Positions 27,342-37,000 of a stretch of DNA of 64,000 nt are shown piece after piece; position 1 is the first letter of the stretch; each line of letters begins with the position of its first letter. Below the pieces are notes generated by a model. The model was not told the DNA's origin and made no database searches. It saw only the letters and a list, made by a program, of their open reading frames with translations. Source of the DNA: Phocaeicola coprophilus (GTDB lineage Bacteria > Bacteroidota > Bacteroidia > Bacteroidales > Bacteroidaceae); contig JACJJM010000003.1 of the NCBI GenBank assembly GCA_016900015.1, positions 62,001-126,000 on the forward strand. Direction: 5' to 3'. Position numbers and translations under genes: made by a program.

Positions 27342-27986
27342 ATGCCTCTCTACATGACAGACATCACCCCGGCCGAAGGCGGATGGGCCGTATGGAAATG
27401 CACGGAAACTGCCGGAGAATTGCTCCGGCTCCTTCCTTCCGAAGGCCTGTACGTGAAGGAAATACGCGCACTCCATGCTCACGAGCGACGCATCCTCGAA
27501 CGTCTGGCCGTGCGCGTCCTCATGTACACGTGCTGGGGAGAAGAACACGCAGTGGACTATCTTCCCAGCGGCGCACCCTTCCTGTCCGACAGGCTCTATC
27601 ACATAAGCATCTCCCACACAAGTGGATATGTGGCCCTCTGCTGGCATCCGGCCCAGCCCGTGGGCATCGACATCGAACTCATCCGCCCCAAAGCCCTCCA
27701 CCTCGCACCCCGCTTCATGCATCCTTCGGAACATGCCGAAGGCGATCCTCTGACGGCTGCCACACTGCACTGGAGCGCGAAGGAGACGCTCTACAAACTC
27801 CTCCCCCACCAAGAAAATACGGACTTCACGCTCCACCTGCGCATCACCCCCTTCACCCTCACCCGCGAAGGCACGCTCACGGCACGCGACATGCGCCACG
27901 GAAGCATCACCCGCAGGCTGCACTACCGCGTGGAGCCGGACTTCGTCCTCACGTGGCATCATCCGCACACACCGCTCTCCCTCTGA
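27342..27986 (+). CDS. 4'-phosphopantetheinyl transferase superfamily protein
   Basis: The 214-residue protein carries the two diagnostic motifs: GIDIE (magnesium-binding) and WSAKETLYKLL, plus ISHTSGYVAL before them. It moves phosphopantetheine from CoA onto carrier proteins such as ACP. Its size matches the Sfp/EntD-like branch rather than short AcpS. It begins 3 bp after gldE. A 23-bp palindrome array starts within a few bases of its stop codon. Confidence 0.9.
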   Translation: MPLYMTDITPAEGGWAVWKCTETAGELLRLLPSEGLYVKEIRALHAHERRILERLAVRVLMYTCWGEEHAVDYLPSGAPFLSDRLYHISISHTSGYVALCWHPAQPVGIDIELIRPKALHLAPRFMHPSEHAEGDPLTAATLHWSAKETLYKLLPHQENTDFTLHLRITPFTLTREGTLTARDMRHGSITRRLHYRVEPDFVLTWHHPHTPLSL

Positions 27987-27991
27987 GGCAC

Positions 27992-28205
27992 ATACGCCGC
28001 TCCCTCCTCACGACATACGTCTCTCCATGCTGCGCACATACGTATCTGCCATGCGAAGAGATGTACGTCTCCTAATTGGGGACATGTACGTGTGTCGGTA
28101 TGTGAGATGTACGTGTCACGATAGAGGACATGTACGTCTCCCTGCATCAGAGATACGTATATCCGCACCATCAACAGACGTATCTCACCACCTCCGACAT
28201 ACGTA
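27992..28205. repeat. Ten palindromic repeats at about 23-bp spacing
   Basis: TACGT or near variants start at 27993, 28016, 28039, 28064, 28087, 28110, 28133, 28154, 28177 and 28200; seven of nine intervals are 23, one 25, one 21. Cores such as ACATACGTATC, GAGATGTACGTCTC and GACATGTACGTGTC are near-palindromes of about 12-14 bp. The roughly 10 bases between cores are almost unrelated to each other. The array fills the gap between the phosphopantetheinyl transferase stop and the tdh terminator. Confidence 0.92.
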
Positions 28206-28218
28206 TGACGGCAGGCAC

Positions 28219-28264
28219 AAAAAAGCATTCCCCCTGTGACCATCGTGTGGTGCAGGGGGAATGC
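28219..28264 (-). terminator. Intrinsic terminator of tdh
   Basis: GCATTCCCCCTG (28225-28236) pairs perfectly with CAGGGGGAATGC (28253-28264). On the minus strand a run of six T follows. It lies 28 bp past the tdh stop. Confidence 0.92.
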
Positions 28265-28291
28265 TCCGACGTCGCCGCGCGGACGACTTAT

Positions 28292-29251
28292 TTATTTCTT
28301 TGAAAAACGCTCTTCCAGCTTGGCCAGCATGTCACGCGTCATGCCGTCGAGGTCATACTCCGGTTTCCAGTCCCATTCTTCGCGGGCGCAGGTGTCGTCG
28401 AGCGAGTTAGGCCACGACTCGGCGATGCTCTGGCGAAGCGGATCGACTTGATATTCCATGCGGAAGTCCGGACGATACTCTTGGATTTTATGATAAATGA
28501 TTTCCGGGTCGAAACTCATGGAAGCGATGTTGAACGAATTGCGATGCACGAAGCGCTTGGGGTCGGCTTCCATAATCTCGATGGCTGCTCTGAGCGCATC
28601 AGGCATATACATCATGTCCATGAAAGTGCCGGCAGCAATCGGGCAGATAAACTTCTCGCCTTTGGCCGCAGCATAATAGATGTCGACGGCATAGTCTGTC
28701 GTACCTCCGCCCGGAGGAGTCACATAAGAAATAAGCCCGGGGAAACGCACGGAACGAGTGTCAACACCAAACCGACGGAAATAATAGTCGCTAAGCAGCT
28801 CGCCGGTCACCTTCGTCACGCCATACATGGTCTGAGGATTGCGGACCGTGTCTTGCGGCGTCTTGTCCTTAGGCGTGTCAGGCCCGAAAGAACCGATGGA
28901 ACTGGGTGTAAACACAGCGCAACCTTTCTCGCGCGACACCTCGAGCACATTGAACAATCCACCCACACCGATCTTCCATGCCAGTTGGGGTTTGGCCTCA
29001 GCCACCGCCGACAACAATGCAGCCAGGTTATAGATGGTGTCAATGTGATATTTCTCCACAGCCTCGGCAATCTGTTGCGGATTGGTAATGTCAACGAGAG
29101 CCGAAGGCCCGCTATCCTTCAATTCGCCCTTAGGCTCTGCCCCGGTGATATAGCCTGCCACGATATTGCCGTTTGTATAAATGCTTCTCAGCTTCATGGT
29201 CAACTCGGAACCAATCTGTCCGGTCGACCCGATAATCAATACGTTTTTCAT
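28292..29251 (-). CDS. L-threonine 3-dehydrogenase, SDR (epimerase-like) type
   Basis: The 319-residue Rossmann protein has GSTGQIG (8-14) for NAD, TPSSIGSFGP for the catalytic serine/threonine, and the YxxxK pair Y143/K147 in TMYGVTK. It resembles the short epimerase-like threonine dehydrogenases of Bacteroidetes and trypanosomes, not the zinc MDR type. It oxidises threonine to 2-amino-3-ketobutyrate. The divergent neighbour kbl uses that product, which strongly supports the call. A TACCTTTG box (29284-29291, minus) may be its promoter. Confidence 0.88.
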   Translation of the reverse strand: MKNVLIIGSTGQIGSELTMKLRSIYTNGNIVAGYITGAEPKGELKDSGPSALVDITNPQQIAEAVEKYHIDTIYNLAALLSAVAEAKPQLAWKIGVGGLFNVLEVSREKGCAVFTPSSIGSFGPDTPKDKTPQDTVRNPQTMYGVTKVTGELLSDYYFRRFGVDTRSVRFPGLISYVTPPGGGTTDYAVDIYYAAAKGEKFICPIAAGTFMDMMYMPDALRAAIEIMEADPKRFVHRNSFNIASMSFDPEIIYHKIQEYRPDFRMEYQVDPLRQSIAESWPNSLDDTCAREEWDWKPEYDLDGMTRDMLAKLEERFSKK

Positions 29252-29393
29252 GAATGCGTTTATGTTAAAGTTACGTTTGGAAACAAAGGTAGCAGAATAA
29301 TCGCATATAGGACTAAAAAAAGCGCCTATTTTTTAGTGAAAGTTCGAAAAAAAAGTAGAACTTTGTCAGTAGCAATATAAACCCAATAAAACT

Positions 29394-30584
29394 ATGTATG
29401 GTAAAATGAAAGAGTTCCTGGCAAAGGAACTGGAAGACATCCGCAATGCCGGATTGTATAAAGAAGAACGCGTGATTACAACCCCTCAACGTGCCGACAT
29501 AAAAGTCAATGCCGGAGACGATGTACTGAACTTCTGTGCAAACAACTATCTGGGCCTGTCAGACAACGCCCGACTCGTCGAAGCCGCCCGACATGCAATG
29601 GAAAACCGTGGGTTCGGAATGTCGTCTGTCCGCTTCATCTGCGGCACACAAGACCTCCACAAACAGCTCGAAGCTGCCATCTCCGACTATTTCAAAACGG
29701 AAGACACCATCCTCTACGGTTCATGCTTTGATGCCAACGGTGGCCTGTTTGAACCCCTGTTCACGGAAGAAGACGCCATCATCTCCGATGCGCTCAACCA
29801 TGCTTCCATCATCGACGGCGTGCGTCTGTGCAAAGCCAAACGCTATCGCTATGCCAACGCCGACATGGCTGACTTGGAACGTTGCCTGAAAGAAGCACAA
29901 GCCCAACGCCACCGCATCATCGCCACTGACGGTGTGTTCTCGATGGACGGCAACGTGGCCCCGATGGACAAAATCTGCGAACTGGCCGAGAAATATGACG
30001 CACTGGTAATGGTCGACGAATCACACTCTGCCGGCGTTGTCGGCCCGACAGGACACGGCGTAGCCGAACAATTCGGAGTCTACGGTCGCATCGACGTGTT
30101 CACCGGCACACTGGGCAAAGCCTTTGGCGGCGCGATGGGCGGCTTCACCACCGGACGCAAGGAAATCATCGACATGCTCCGTCAGCGTTCACGTCCCTAC
30201 CTGTTCTCCAACTCTGTGGCTCCGGGCATCGTAGGCGCCAGCCTCGAAATGTTCAAGATGCTGAAGGAAAGCAACGCATTGCATGACAAACTGGTAGAAA
30301 ACGTGACTTATTTCCGCGACAAGATGTTGGCTGCCGGATTCGACATCAAGCCGACCCAGTCAGCCATCTGTGCCGTGATGCTCTATGATGCCAAGCTGTC
30401 ACAAGACTTTGCAGCCCGCATGCAGGAAGAAGGCATCTATGTCACCGGATTCTATTACCCCGTCGTGCCGAAAGGACAAGCCCGCATCCGCGTGCAACTC
30501 TCTGCCGGACACGAACGCGCACACCTGGACAAGGCCATTGCCGCCTTCGTGAAAGTGGGCAAAGACATGGGCGTCATCAAATGA
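29394..30584 (+). CDS. kbl: Glycine C-acetyltransferase (2-amino-3-ketobutyrate CoA ligase)
   Basis: The 396-residue alpha-oxoamine synthase splits 2-amino-3-ketobutyrate with CoA to glycine and acetyl-CoA. PLP enzyme signatures are clear: FCANNYLGLSDN, RFICGTQDLHKQLE, VDESHSAGVVG and FTGTLGKAFGGAMGG with the PLP lysine K242. It is divergent from tdh with 142 bp between, so both may share a control region. A strong terminator follows its stop. Confidence 0.94.
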   Translation: MYGKMKEFLAKELEDIRNAGLYKEERVITTPQRADIKVNAGDDVLNFCANNYLGLSDNARLVEAARHAMENRGFGMSSVRFICGTQDLHKQLEAAISDYFKTEDTILYGSCFDANGGLFEPLFTEEDAIISDALNHASIIDGVRLCKAKRYRYANADMADLERCLKEAQAQRHRIIATDGVFSMDGNVAPMDKICELAEKYDALVMVDESHSAGVVGPTGHGVAEQFGVYGRIDVFTGTLGKAFGGAMGGFTTGRKEIIDMLRQRSRPYLFSNSVAPGIVGASLEMFKMLKESNALHDKLVENVTYFRDKMLAAGFDIKPTQSAICAVMLYDAKLSQDFAARMQEEGIYVTGFYYPVVPKGQARIRVQLSAGHERAHLDKAIAAFVKVGKDMGVIK

Positions 30585-30603
30585 CATTCATACCTTGATA
30601 AAG

Positions 30604-30637
30604 AAAAAGCCGAGGATTATGACAATCCCCGGCTTTT
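30604..30637. terminator. Bidirectional terminator between kbl and the OmpA gene
   Basis: AAAAAGCCGAGGATT (30604-30618) pairs with AATCCCCGGCTTTTT (30624-30638) with one mismatch, giving T-runs on both strands. It sits between convergent genes. Confidence 0.92.
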
Positions 30638-30669
30638 TCTTTGTTCTCTAAAACTTTATCAATATGAAC

Positions 30670-31389
30670 TTATCGTCCTGCTGCTTCAGCTTCGCGAATC
30701 ATCTGTTCGCTGGCATACATGTAGACCTCCACACGACGGTTTTGAGCCTGTCCGGCAGCCGTCGAGTTGTCAGCCACAGGATTGGATTCTCCCAAGCCTT
30801 CGACCGACTTGATTTGTGCAGAGGAAACTCCGCAATTCTTCAAATAATTCGACACGCTCTGTGCACGCTGCAAGGAGAGTTGCTGGTTTTTCTGCACACT
30901 CTGCTCGGCTGTGCTGTTACGCCACGGCTGGTTGTCCGTGTAGCCCATGATGGCGATGTCCATCGTGTTGTTCTGCTTCAGCACATTGTTGGCAAACTTA
31001 CTCAATGAGTTTTGTGCGCTCGTGCTGAGCGATGAACTGCTGGTGTTGAACAATATGCCCGAGTCAAACGTCACTTTCACAGCCTGCAAGCCATTGGCAT
31101 CGGTGATTTGCTCCACTTGAGCACCCTCCACCTGGCGGGCTGCATCTGCCGCTTTGTCCATCTTCTTACCGATAATCACTCCAGCGCCTGTGCCCACAGC
31201 CGTACCGATGGCCGCACCGATGGCCGCGCCTTTTCCCTTACCGGCTATGCCGCCGATAATAGCACCCAGAGTGGCACCACCGCCCGCTCCGATTAGTCCA
31301 CCTTTCGTGGTGTTGTTCATGTTACCACAACCGGTGCCCAGAACCAACATGCCACTGAGCAACAATGATGTCAATTTAATCCCTTTCAT
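30670..31389 (-). CDS. OmpA family lipoprotein with glycine zipper
   Basis: The start at 31389 gives 239 residues. The N-terminus is a lipoprotein signal (MKGIKLTSLLLSGMLVLGTGC). A glycine-zipper region follows (GGLIGAGGGATLGAIIGGIAG and onward), then the C-terminal OmpA peptidoglycan-binding domain (MDIAIMGYTDNQPW, SLQRAQSVSNYL, GESNPVADNSTAAGQAQNRRVEV). It likely tethers the outer membrane to peptidoglycan. A longer open frame upstream is discarded because it would bury the lipoprotein signal. Confidence 0.9.
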   Translation of the reverse strand: MKGIKLTSLLLSGMLVLGTGCGNMNNTTKGGLIGAGGGATLGAIIGGIAGKGKGAAIGAAIGTAVGTGAGVIIGKKMDKAADAARQVEGAQVEQITDANGLQAVKVTFDSGILFNTSSSSLSTSAQNSLSKFANNVLKQNNTMDIAIMGYTDNQPWRNSTAEQSVQKNQQLSLQRAQSVSNYLKNCGVSSAQIKSVEGLGESNPVADNSTAAGQAQNRRVEVYMYASEQMIREAEAAGR

Positions 31390-31602
31390 AATCCTATTGT
31401 TTTTAATAATGCTATATATTCTTCGATATATTGAGCAAATATAGCCTTTAAAAGTTAAAGGTAAAATCGTATTCTCGATAATTTTATCAATATTTAAACC
31501 AGCGAAGGCCAATCCGCAGAAAAACGCCGAGCACCGGCACGACTCCGGACAGCCCGCCGGAAGCCACTCCGGGAGAGCCTCCATGGTAGCCGGGCCAGGC
31601 TT

Positions 31603-31660
31603 CCTTTCGGTGCTCGCCCGCCCTCCTTTCCGCTCCCGGCTACCCTCCTTTCCGTCCAAA
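31603..31660. repeat. 22-bp repeat, GGAAAGG family (inverted orientation)
   Basis: CCTTTC anchors at 31603, 31625 and 31647 give an exact 22-bp period. The minus strand reads CGGAAAGGAGGGTAGCC and CGGAAAGGAGGGCGGGC, the same family as at 45470 and 58455. A decayed fourth copy may lie at about 31581. The rest of the 31390-31758 gap holds only promoter-like sequence before proS (TACTTTTG, 31708-31715). Confidence 0.88.
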
Positions 31661-31758
31661 CCCATCCTTTATAAGGAAAAGATAAAGCCTCTTTTTCGGA
31701 ATTTTACTACTTTTGCAATCGCTAAAACAAGGGAATACAATCAAAAAAACATATATCA

Positions 31759-33249
31759 ATGGCAAAAGAACTGAAAGAACTGACCAAACGCAGCGAAAAC
31801 TATTCGCAATGGTACAATGACTTGGTCGTAAAAGCCGACTTGGCTGAGCAATCACCCGTGCGTGGATGCATGGTGATCAAGCCTTACGGATATGCAATCT
31901 GGGAAAAGATGCAACGCACGCTCGACGACATGTTCAAGGCGACGGGACACGTGAACGCTTACTTCCCGCTGCTCATCCCGAAATCTTACTTGAGCCGCGA
32001 GGCGGAGCATGTGGAAGGCTTCGCCAAGGAGTGCGCCGTCGTCACACACTACCGCCTGAAGAATGCCGAGGACGGCAGCGGCGTCGTCGTGGACCCCGCA
32101 GCCAAGCTGGAAGAGGAACTCATCATCCGTCCGACATCGGAAACCATCATCTGGAGCACCTACAAGAACTGGATTCGCTCCTACCGCGACCTGCCCATCT
32201 TGTGTAACCAGTGGGCCAACGTCGTCCGCTGGGAAATGCGCACCCGCCTGTTCCTCCGCACAGCCGAATTCCTCTGGCAGGAAGGACATACGGCGCATGC
32301 CACCCGCGAAGAGGCTGAAGCCGAAGCACAAAAGATGCTCCACGTGTATGCCGACTTCGCAGAGAACTACATGGCCGTGCCCGTCGTGAAAGGCGTGAAA
32401 TCGGCCAACGAACGCTTTGCCGGCGCACTCGACACCTACACCATCGAAGCCCTGATGCAAGACGGAAAGGCCCTGCAAAGCGGCACGTCGCACTTCCTCG
32501 GTCAAAACTTCGCCAAGGCTTTCAATGTGCAATTTGTCGACCAGGACAACAAGCTCGACTACGTGTGGGCTACTTCTTGGGGCGTATCGACCCGCCTCAT
32601 GGGAGCACTCATCATGTCCCACTCTGACGACAACGGACTCGTGCTTCCGCCGAAGCTCGCCCCCATCCAAGTGGTCATCATACCTATATATAAAGGTGAA
32701 GACCAACTGAAGCTCATCGACGAGAAAGTGGCCGGCATCGTCGAACGCCTGCGCGCACTGGGCATATCCGTGAAGTATGACAACGCGGACAACAAACGCC
32801 CGGGATTCAAGTTTGCCGACTACGAACTGAAGGGCGTGCCCGTCCGCCTCGTCATGGGTGGCCGTGACTACGAGAACAACACGATGGAAATCATGCGCCG
32901 CGACACGCTGGAGAAGCACACTGTCTCCTGCGACGGCATCGAAGAATACGTCAAGGGACTGCTCGACGACATCCAGGCCAACATCTACAAGAAGGCACTC
33001 GACTTCCGCCTGAGCCACACCGTGAAGGTAGACACCTGGGATGAGTTCAAGGAACAAATTGAAAAGGGCGGCTTCATCCTGGCCCACTGGGACGGTACGA
33101 CCGAGACCGAAGAGCGCATCAAGGACGAGACAAAAGCCACCATCCGCTGCATTCCCTTCGAGGCCGACGAAGAAAGCCTCACGCCCGGAGTGGACATGCT
33201 CACAGGCCGTCCGTCAGCACGCCGCGTGCTCTTCGCCCGCGCCTATTGA
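31759..33249 (+). CDS. proS: Prolyl-tRNA synthetase, eukaryote/archaeal-like type
   Basis: The 496-residue class II synthetase begins with a short [20 protein letters not shown] leader, then the catalytic core with [14 protein letters not shown] and the motif 2 region [25 protein letters not shown]-rich GHTAHAT segment, an anticodon-binding domain and a C-terminal domain follow. There is no editing INS domain between motifs 2 and 3, and the length fits the type 3 ProRS found across many Bacteroidetes, ending in a C-terminal ARAY. It charges tRNA-Pro. It stands alone. Confidence 0.95.
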   Translation: MAKELKELTKRSENYSQWYNDLVVKADLAEQSPVRGCMVIKPYGYAIWEKMQRTLDDMFKATGHVNAYFPLLIPKSYLSREAEHVEGFAKECAVVTHYRLKNAEDGSGVVVDPAAKLEEELIIRPTSETIIWSTYKNWIRSYRDLPILCNQWANVVRWEMRTRLFLRTAEFLWQEGHTAHATREEAEAEAQKMLHVYADFAENYMAVPVVKGVKSANERFAGALDTYTIEALMQDGKALQSGTSHFLGQNFAKAFNVQFVDQDNKLDYVWATSWGVSTRLMGALIMSHSDDNGLVLPPKLAPIQVVIIPIYKGEDQLKLIDEKVAGIVERLRALGISVKYDNADNKRPGFKFADYELKGVPVRLVMGGRDYENNTMEIMRRDTLEKHTVSCDGIEEYVKGLLDDIQANIYKKALDFRLSHTVKVDTWDEFKEQIEKGGFILAHWDGTTETEERIKDETKATIRCIPFEADEESLTPGVDMLTGRPSARRVLFARAY

Positions 33250-33290
33250 TGCAGATATTGTAAACATTTCATATTAATCGTCACGAATCG

Positions 33291-33328
33291 CCCTGCAAGC
33301 GGGAGACTTGAAAATCCCCCTTGCGGGG
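33291..33328 (+). terminator. Hairpin downstream of proS
   Basis: CCCTGCAAGCGGG (33291-33303) pairs with CCCCCTTGCGGGG (33316-33328) with minor mismatches. No T-run follows, so it could be an RNA-stabilising stem or a weak terminator. Confidence 0.4.
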
Positions 33329-33337
33329 CATTCAGTA

Positions 33338-33403
33338 TCAAGGCTTTGACACGTTCCACAAGTGTCATCCATACTTCTCATAAGTGTCGGCCACACTGTC
33401 CAC
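33338..33403. repeat. Three imperfect 22-bp repeats
   Basis: Segments at 33338, 33360 and 33382 align at 22-bp spacing. AAGTGTC starts the second and third, and each unit ends in a CA(C/T)ACTKYTCAY-like run. Unit junctions form imperfect inverted repeats of ACACTT with AAGTGT. The first copy is the most diverged. Confidence 0.65.
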
Positions 33404-33457
33404 TCCCGCCTCCACGCAGGTAGTAGAAGGCAGCCTATCACAAACACTATTTACCAC

Positions 33458-34045
33458 ATGGAAAAACTTCGTAAACGCATCCTTATCCTCAACGCCAGCC
33501 CGCGCCCTCACGGCAACATCGCCTCCATGCTGGAAGCCATGGCCCGGGAAGCCACACAAGAAGGAGCCGACGTGGAGACTGTCCGCGTCGCAGACCTGGC
33601 GGTGCGCCCTTGCACGGGTTGCATGACATGCCGCTCGCGGCTGGAGTGTGTCCTCCCGGAAGACGACGCACAGCGGACGCTGCAGAAGATAGCAGACTGC
33701 GACGCGCTGGTCATCGGCGCACCCTGCTATTGGGGCAACATGCCGGGCACGCTCAAAGTGCTTTTCGACCGCATGGTCTACGGCCTGATGGGCGAAAGCC
33801 CGCGAGGTGTCCCCCTCCCACTGCACAAAGGCAAGCGGGCCATCATCGTCAGCACCTCGACCACACCCTGGCCCTTCAACATCTGGTTCCGCCAGACGCG
33901 CGGCACGGTCCGTGCCCTGCGGGAAATCCTGAAGTGGAGCGGTTTCCACGTCATGGCGGCCATCGAGCGGGGCGACACCCGGCAGCGGCCAGTCAATGAA
34001 AAAGACTTGACGCGATGTCGCCGTGCCATACACCGCGTGCTGTGA
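33458..34045 (+). CDS. Flavodoxin family NAD(P)H-dependent oxidoreductase
   Basis: The start at 33458 (MEKLRKRILILNASPRPHGN) gives 195 residues; an upstream extension would read through the 22-bp repeats and is rejected. ILNASPRPHGNIASML is the FMN phosphate loop. CTGCMTCRSRLECVLPEDD gives a cysteine set typical of iron-sulfur flavoproteins and related multimeric flavodoxin WrbA-like reductases. GAPCYWGNMPGTLKVLFDR is the FMN isoalloxazine loop. It is a cytoplasmic reductase of unknown substrate. The AddA-type gene follows after 42 bp. Confidence 0.8.
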   Translation: MEKLRKRILILNASPRPHGNIASMLEAMAREATQEGADVETVRVADLAVRPCTGCMTCRSRLECVLPEDDAQRTLQKIADCDALVIGAPCYWGNMPGTLKVLFDRMVYGLMGESPRGVPLPLHKGKRAIIVSTSTTPWPFNIWFRQTRGTVRALREILKWSGFHVMAAIERGDTRQRPVNEKDLTRCRRAIHRVL

Positions 34046-34087
34046 GGGGCGCGTTTTATTTTTTACATACATAAACTTTTCAAGCAG

Positions 34088-37000
34088 ATGGAAAACGCTT
34101 CAGAACTACTCGTCTACAAAGCCTCAGCCGGTTCGGGAAAGACCTTCACACTGGCCGTGGAATACATCAAGCTGCTCATCACCAACCCGGCAGCCTATCG
34201 CAACATCCTGGCTGTGACGTTCACCAACAAGGCCACGACGGAAATGAAAGAGCGCATCTTGGGCCAACTCTTCGGCATTGCCATCGGCGACCCTTCGTCG
34301 GAAGCCTACTTGAAGGTGGTGTGCGACGGACTTGGCATGACTCCCGACAAAGTCCGTTCACAAGCACACAAGGCCCTCTCCCTGCTCATCCATGACTACA
34401 GCCGCTTCCGCGTGGAGACCATCGACTCCTTTTTCCAGTCCGTCATGCGCAACCTGGCACGCGAGCTGGAGCTTGGAGCAAACATGAACATCGCGCTCAA
34501 CAACGAAGAGGTGCTCTCCGACGCCGTGGATGCGATGATCGAACAGCTCGACCGCCGCTCCCCCGTCCTCGTCTGGCTGTTGGAGTTCATCCGCGAACGC
34601 ATTGCCTCGGACAAACGTTGGAACGTATCGGGAGAAATCAAAAGTTTCGGCCGGAACATCTTCGACGAGACTTACATCGAGCGGGGCGAAGGGCTACGCG
34701 AGAAGTTGGCCGACCCGCAGACCATCCCCCTCTACAAGAAGCGACTGGAAAGCATGCAAGCCGAGGCCAAGGACGTGATGACGGGCTTCGCCGAACAGTT
34801 CTTCAACGTCGTGACTGAAGCCGGCCTGCAACCAGAAGACTTAATCCGGGGAAAGAACGGCATCATGAGCTACTTCAAGAAATTGCGCGACGGCGTGTGG
34901 GACAACGGCATCCGTAACTCCACTGTGGAGAAATGCCTCCAATCGCCCGATAACTGGGCCAGCAAGACATCGCCCTACCGCGCACAAATCGTCGGTCTGG
35001 CTTCCACGGACCTCCTTCCCCTGCTCCAACAAGCAGAAGAACTGCGCCCGCAGCAGAACTTCACGCTCAACTCCTGCGCCCTCTCACTGCGCTACCTGAA
35101 CCAGATGCGCCTGCTGACACACATCGACGAAGAAGTGCGTACGCAGAACAGGAAGGAAAACCGCTTTCTACTCTCCGACACGAACGCCCTCCTGAAGCGG
35201 CTGATGCAAGAGGGTGACTCGTCGTTCATCTTCGAGAAAATCGGGACTTCACTCCATCATGTGATGATTGACGAGTTTCAAGACACCTCCCGGATGCAGT
35301 GGAACAACTTCAAGATGTTGCTTCTCGAAGGTCTTTCACAAGGTTCAAGCAGCCTCATCGTGGGCGACGTCAAGCAGTCCATCTACCGCTGGCGGGGCGG
35401 AGACTGGAGCATCCTGAACAATCTGCGCGGGAAAATGGCCGGCATCTATCCCATCCATGACATGAAGCTAACGACCAACCGCCGCAGCGAAAGCCGCATC
35501 ATCCGTTTCAACAATGAAGTCTTCACCGCAGGAAGCACATGGCTGAACAGCCTCTACCGCGACGATTACGGTGACGACTGCACCGAGCTGCTGCAAGCCT
35601 ACAGCGACGTATGCCAGGACTCTCCCAAAAAAGAAGAGAAAGGCTACGTACACATCGAGTTCCTGAAGGGCAACGAAGAAATGGACTACGCCGAACAGAC
35701 ATTGGAAAGCCTGGCATCGCAGGTGGAAAACCTCGTGGCGGAAGGCGTACGCCTGCAAGACATCACCATCCTCGTGCGCAAGAACAAAAACATCCCGCTC
35801 ATCGCCGACTACTTCAGTGCACACCTGCCCTACCGTATCGTGTCAGACGAGGCCTTCCGGCTGGACGCTTCATCCTGTGTCTGCGCCCTCATCGACTGCC
35901 TGCGCTGGCTGACAGACAAGAGCGACACGATAGCCCTGGCACGCCTGGCCGGCATGTATCAAAAGGAAATCCTGCAAAGCGGCCTGGACTGGAACACCAT
36001 CCTGCTGCATGGGGCGGAACACTTCGTCCCACAGGAATTCATTGACCGGCAAGACGAACTGCGTCTCATGCCCCTCTACGAACTGCTCGACCTTCTGTTC
36101 GGCCTGTTCAGCCTCTCCAGCCTGAACGCACAAGATGCCTACCTTTTTGCCTTCTTCGATGCAGTCCTCGAATATTTGCAGGAAAACTCTTCTGACCCGA
36201 CTGCTTTCCTGGCATATTGGGACGAAAAGCTGAGCGCCAAAACCATTCCCTCAGGCGAACTGGACGGCATACGCATCTACTCCATACACAAATCGAAAGG
36301 ACTGGAGTTTCACACCGTGCTCATCCCCTTCTGCGACTGGAGTCTCGAGAACGAGACACACACACAGATGATTTGGTGCTCGCCACACGACGCACCCTAT
36401 GACGAATTGGACATCGTCCCGGTGAACTACGGAGCGGCGATGACCCAATCGACCTACGCCCAAGACTACAAACAGGAACGACTGCAACTGTGGGTGGACA
36501 ATCTGAACCTGCTTTATGTCGCCTTCACCCGTGCCGGAAAGAATCTCTTCATCTGGGCAAAAGACGGCGCGAGAAACTCCATTTCCACCTTATTATATAA
36601 TAGCCTTTTCCAAGCAGCCTCCACCTTGGACACCGACTTCCAGGACGGCCAGCCTTTCGAATACGGCACACTCTGTACATCTGAAGAGCCCAAGGCAAAA
36701 CAAACCGATACAAACCGGCTCACATCTTCGCCGGAGAGCCTGCCCGTCGCCATGCAGACGTTCCAAAACAAAATAGACTTCCGGCAATCGAACCGCTCGG
36801 CGGACTTCATCCGGGGAGAGGAAGAAGAAGACGAACAAGGACGATATATCCGCCAAGGACGCCTGCTCCACCATGTGTTTGCCACCATACGGACGACTGA
36901 TGACGTAGACCCGACCCTGCAAGCCATGCAGAACGAAGGACTCTTCGACTCCCTGGACGACGTGGCACGGGCACGGACGCTCATAGACCGCGCTCTCTCC

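Noticed and set aside
27992-28205. CRISPR array
   Set aside because: Cores are about 12 bp and spacers about 11 bp, far too short for CRISPR. No cas genes are in the window.
31852-33087. A 411-codon open frame on the minus strand
   Set aside because: It is antisense to proS and has the composition of a shadow frame in GC-rich DNA.
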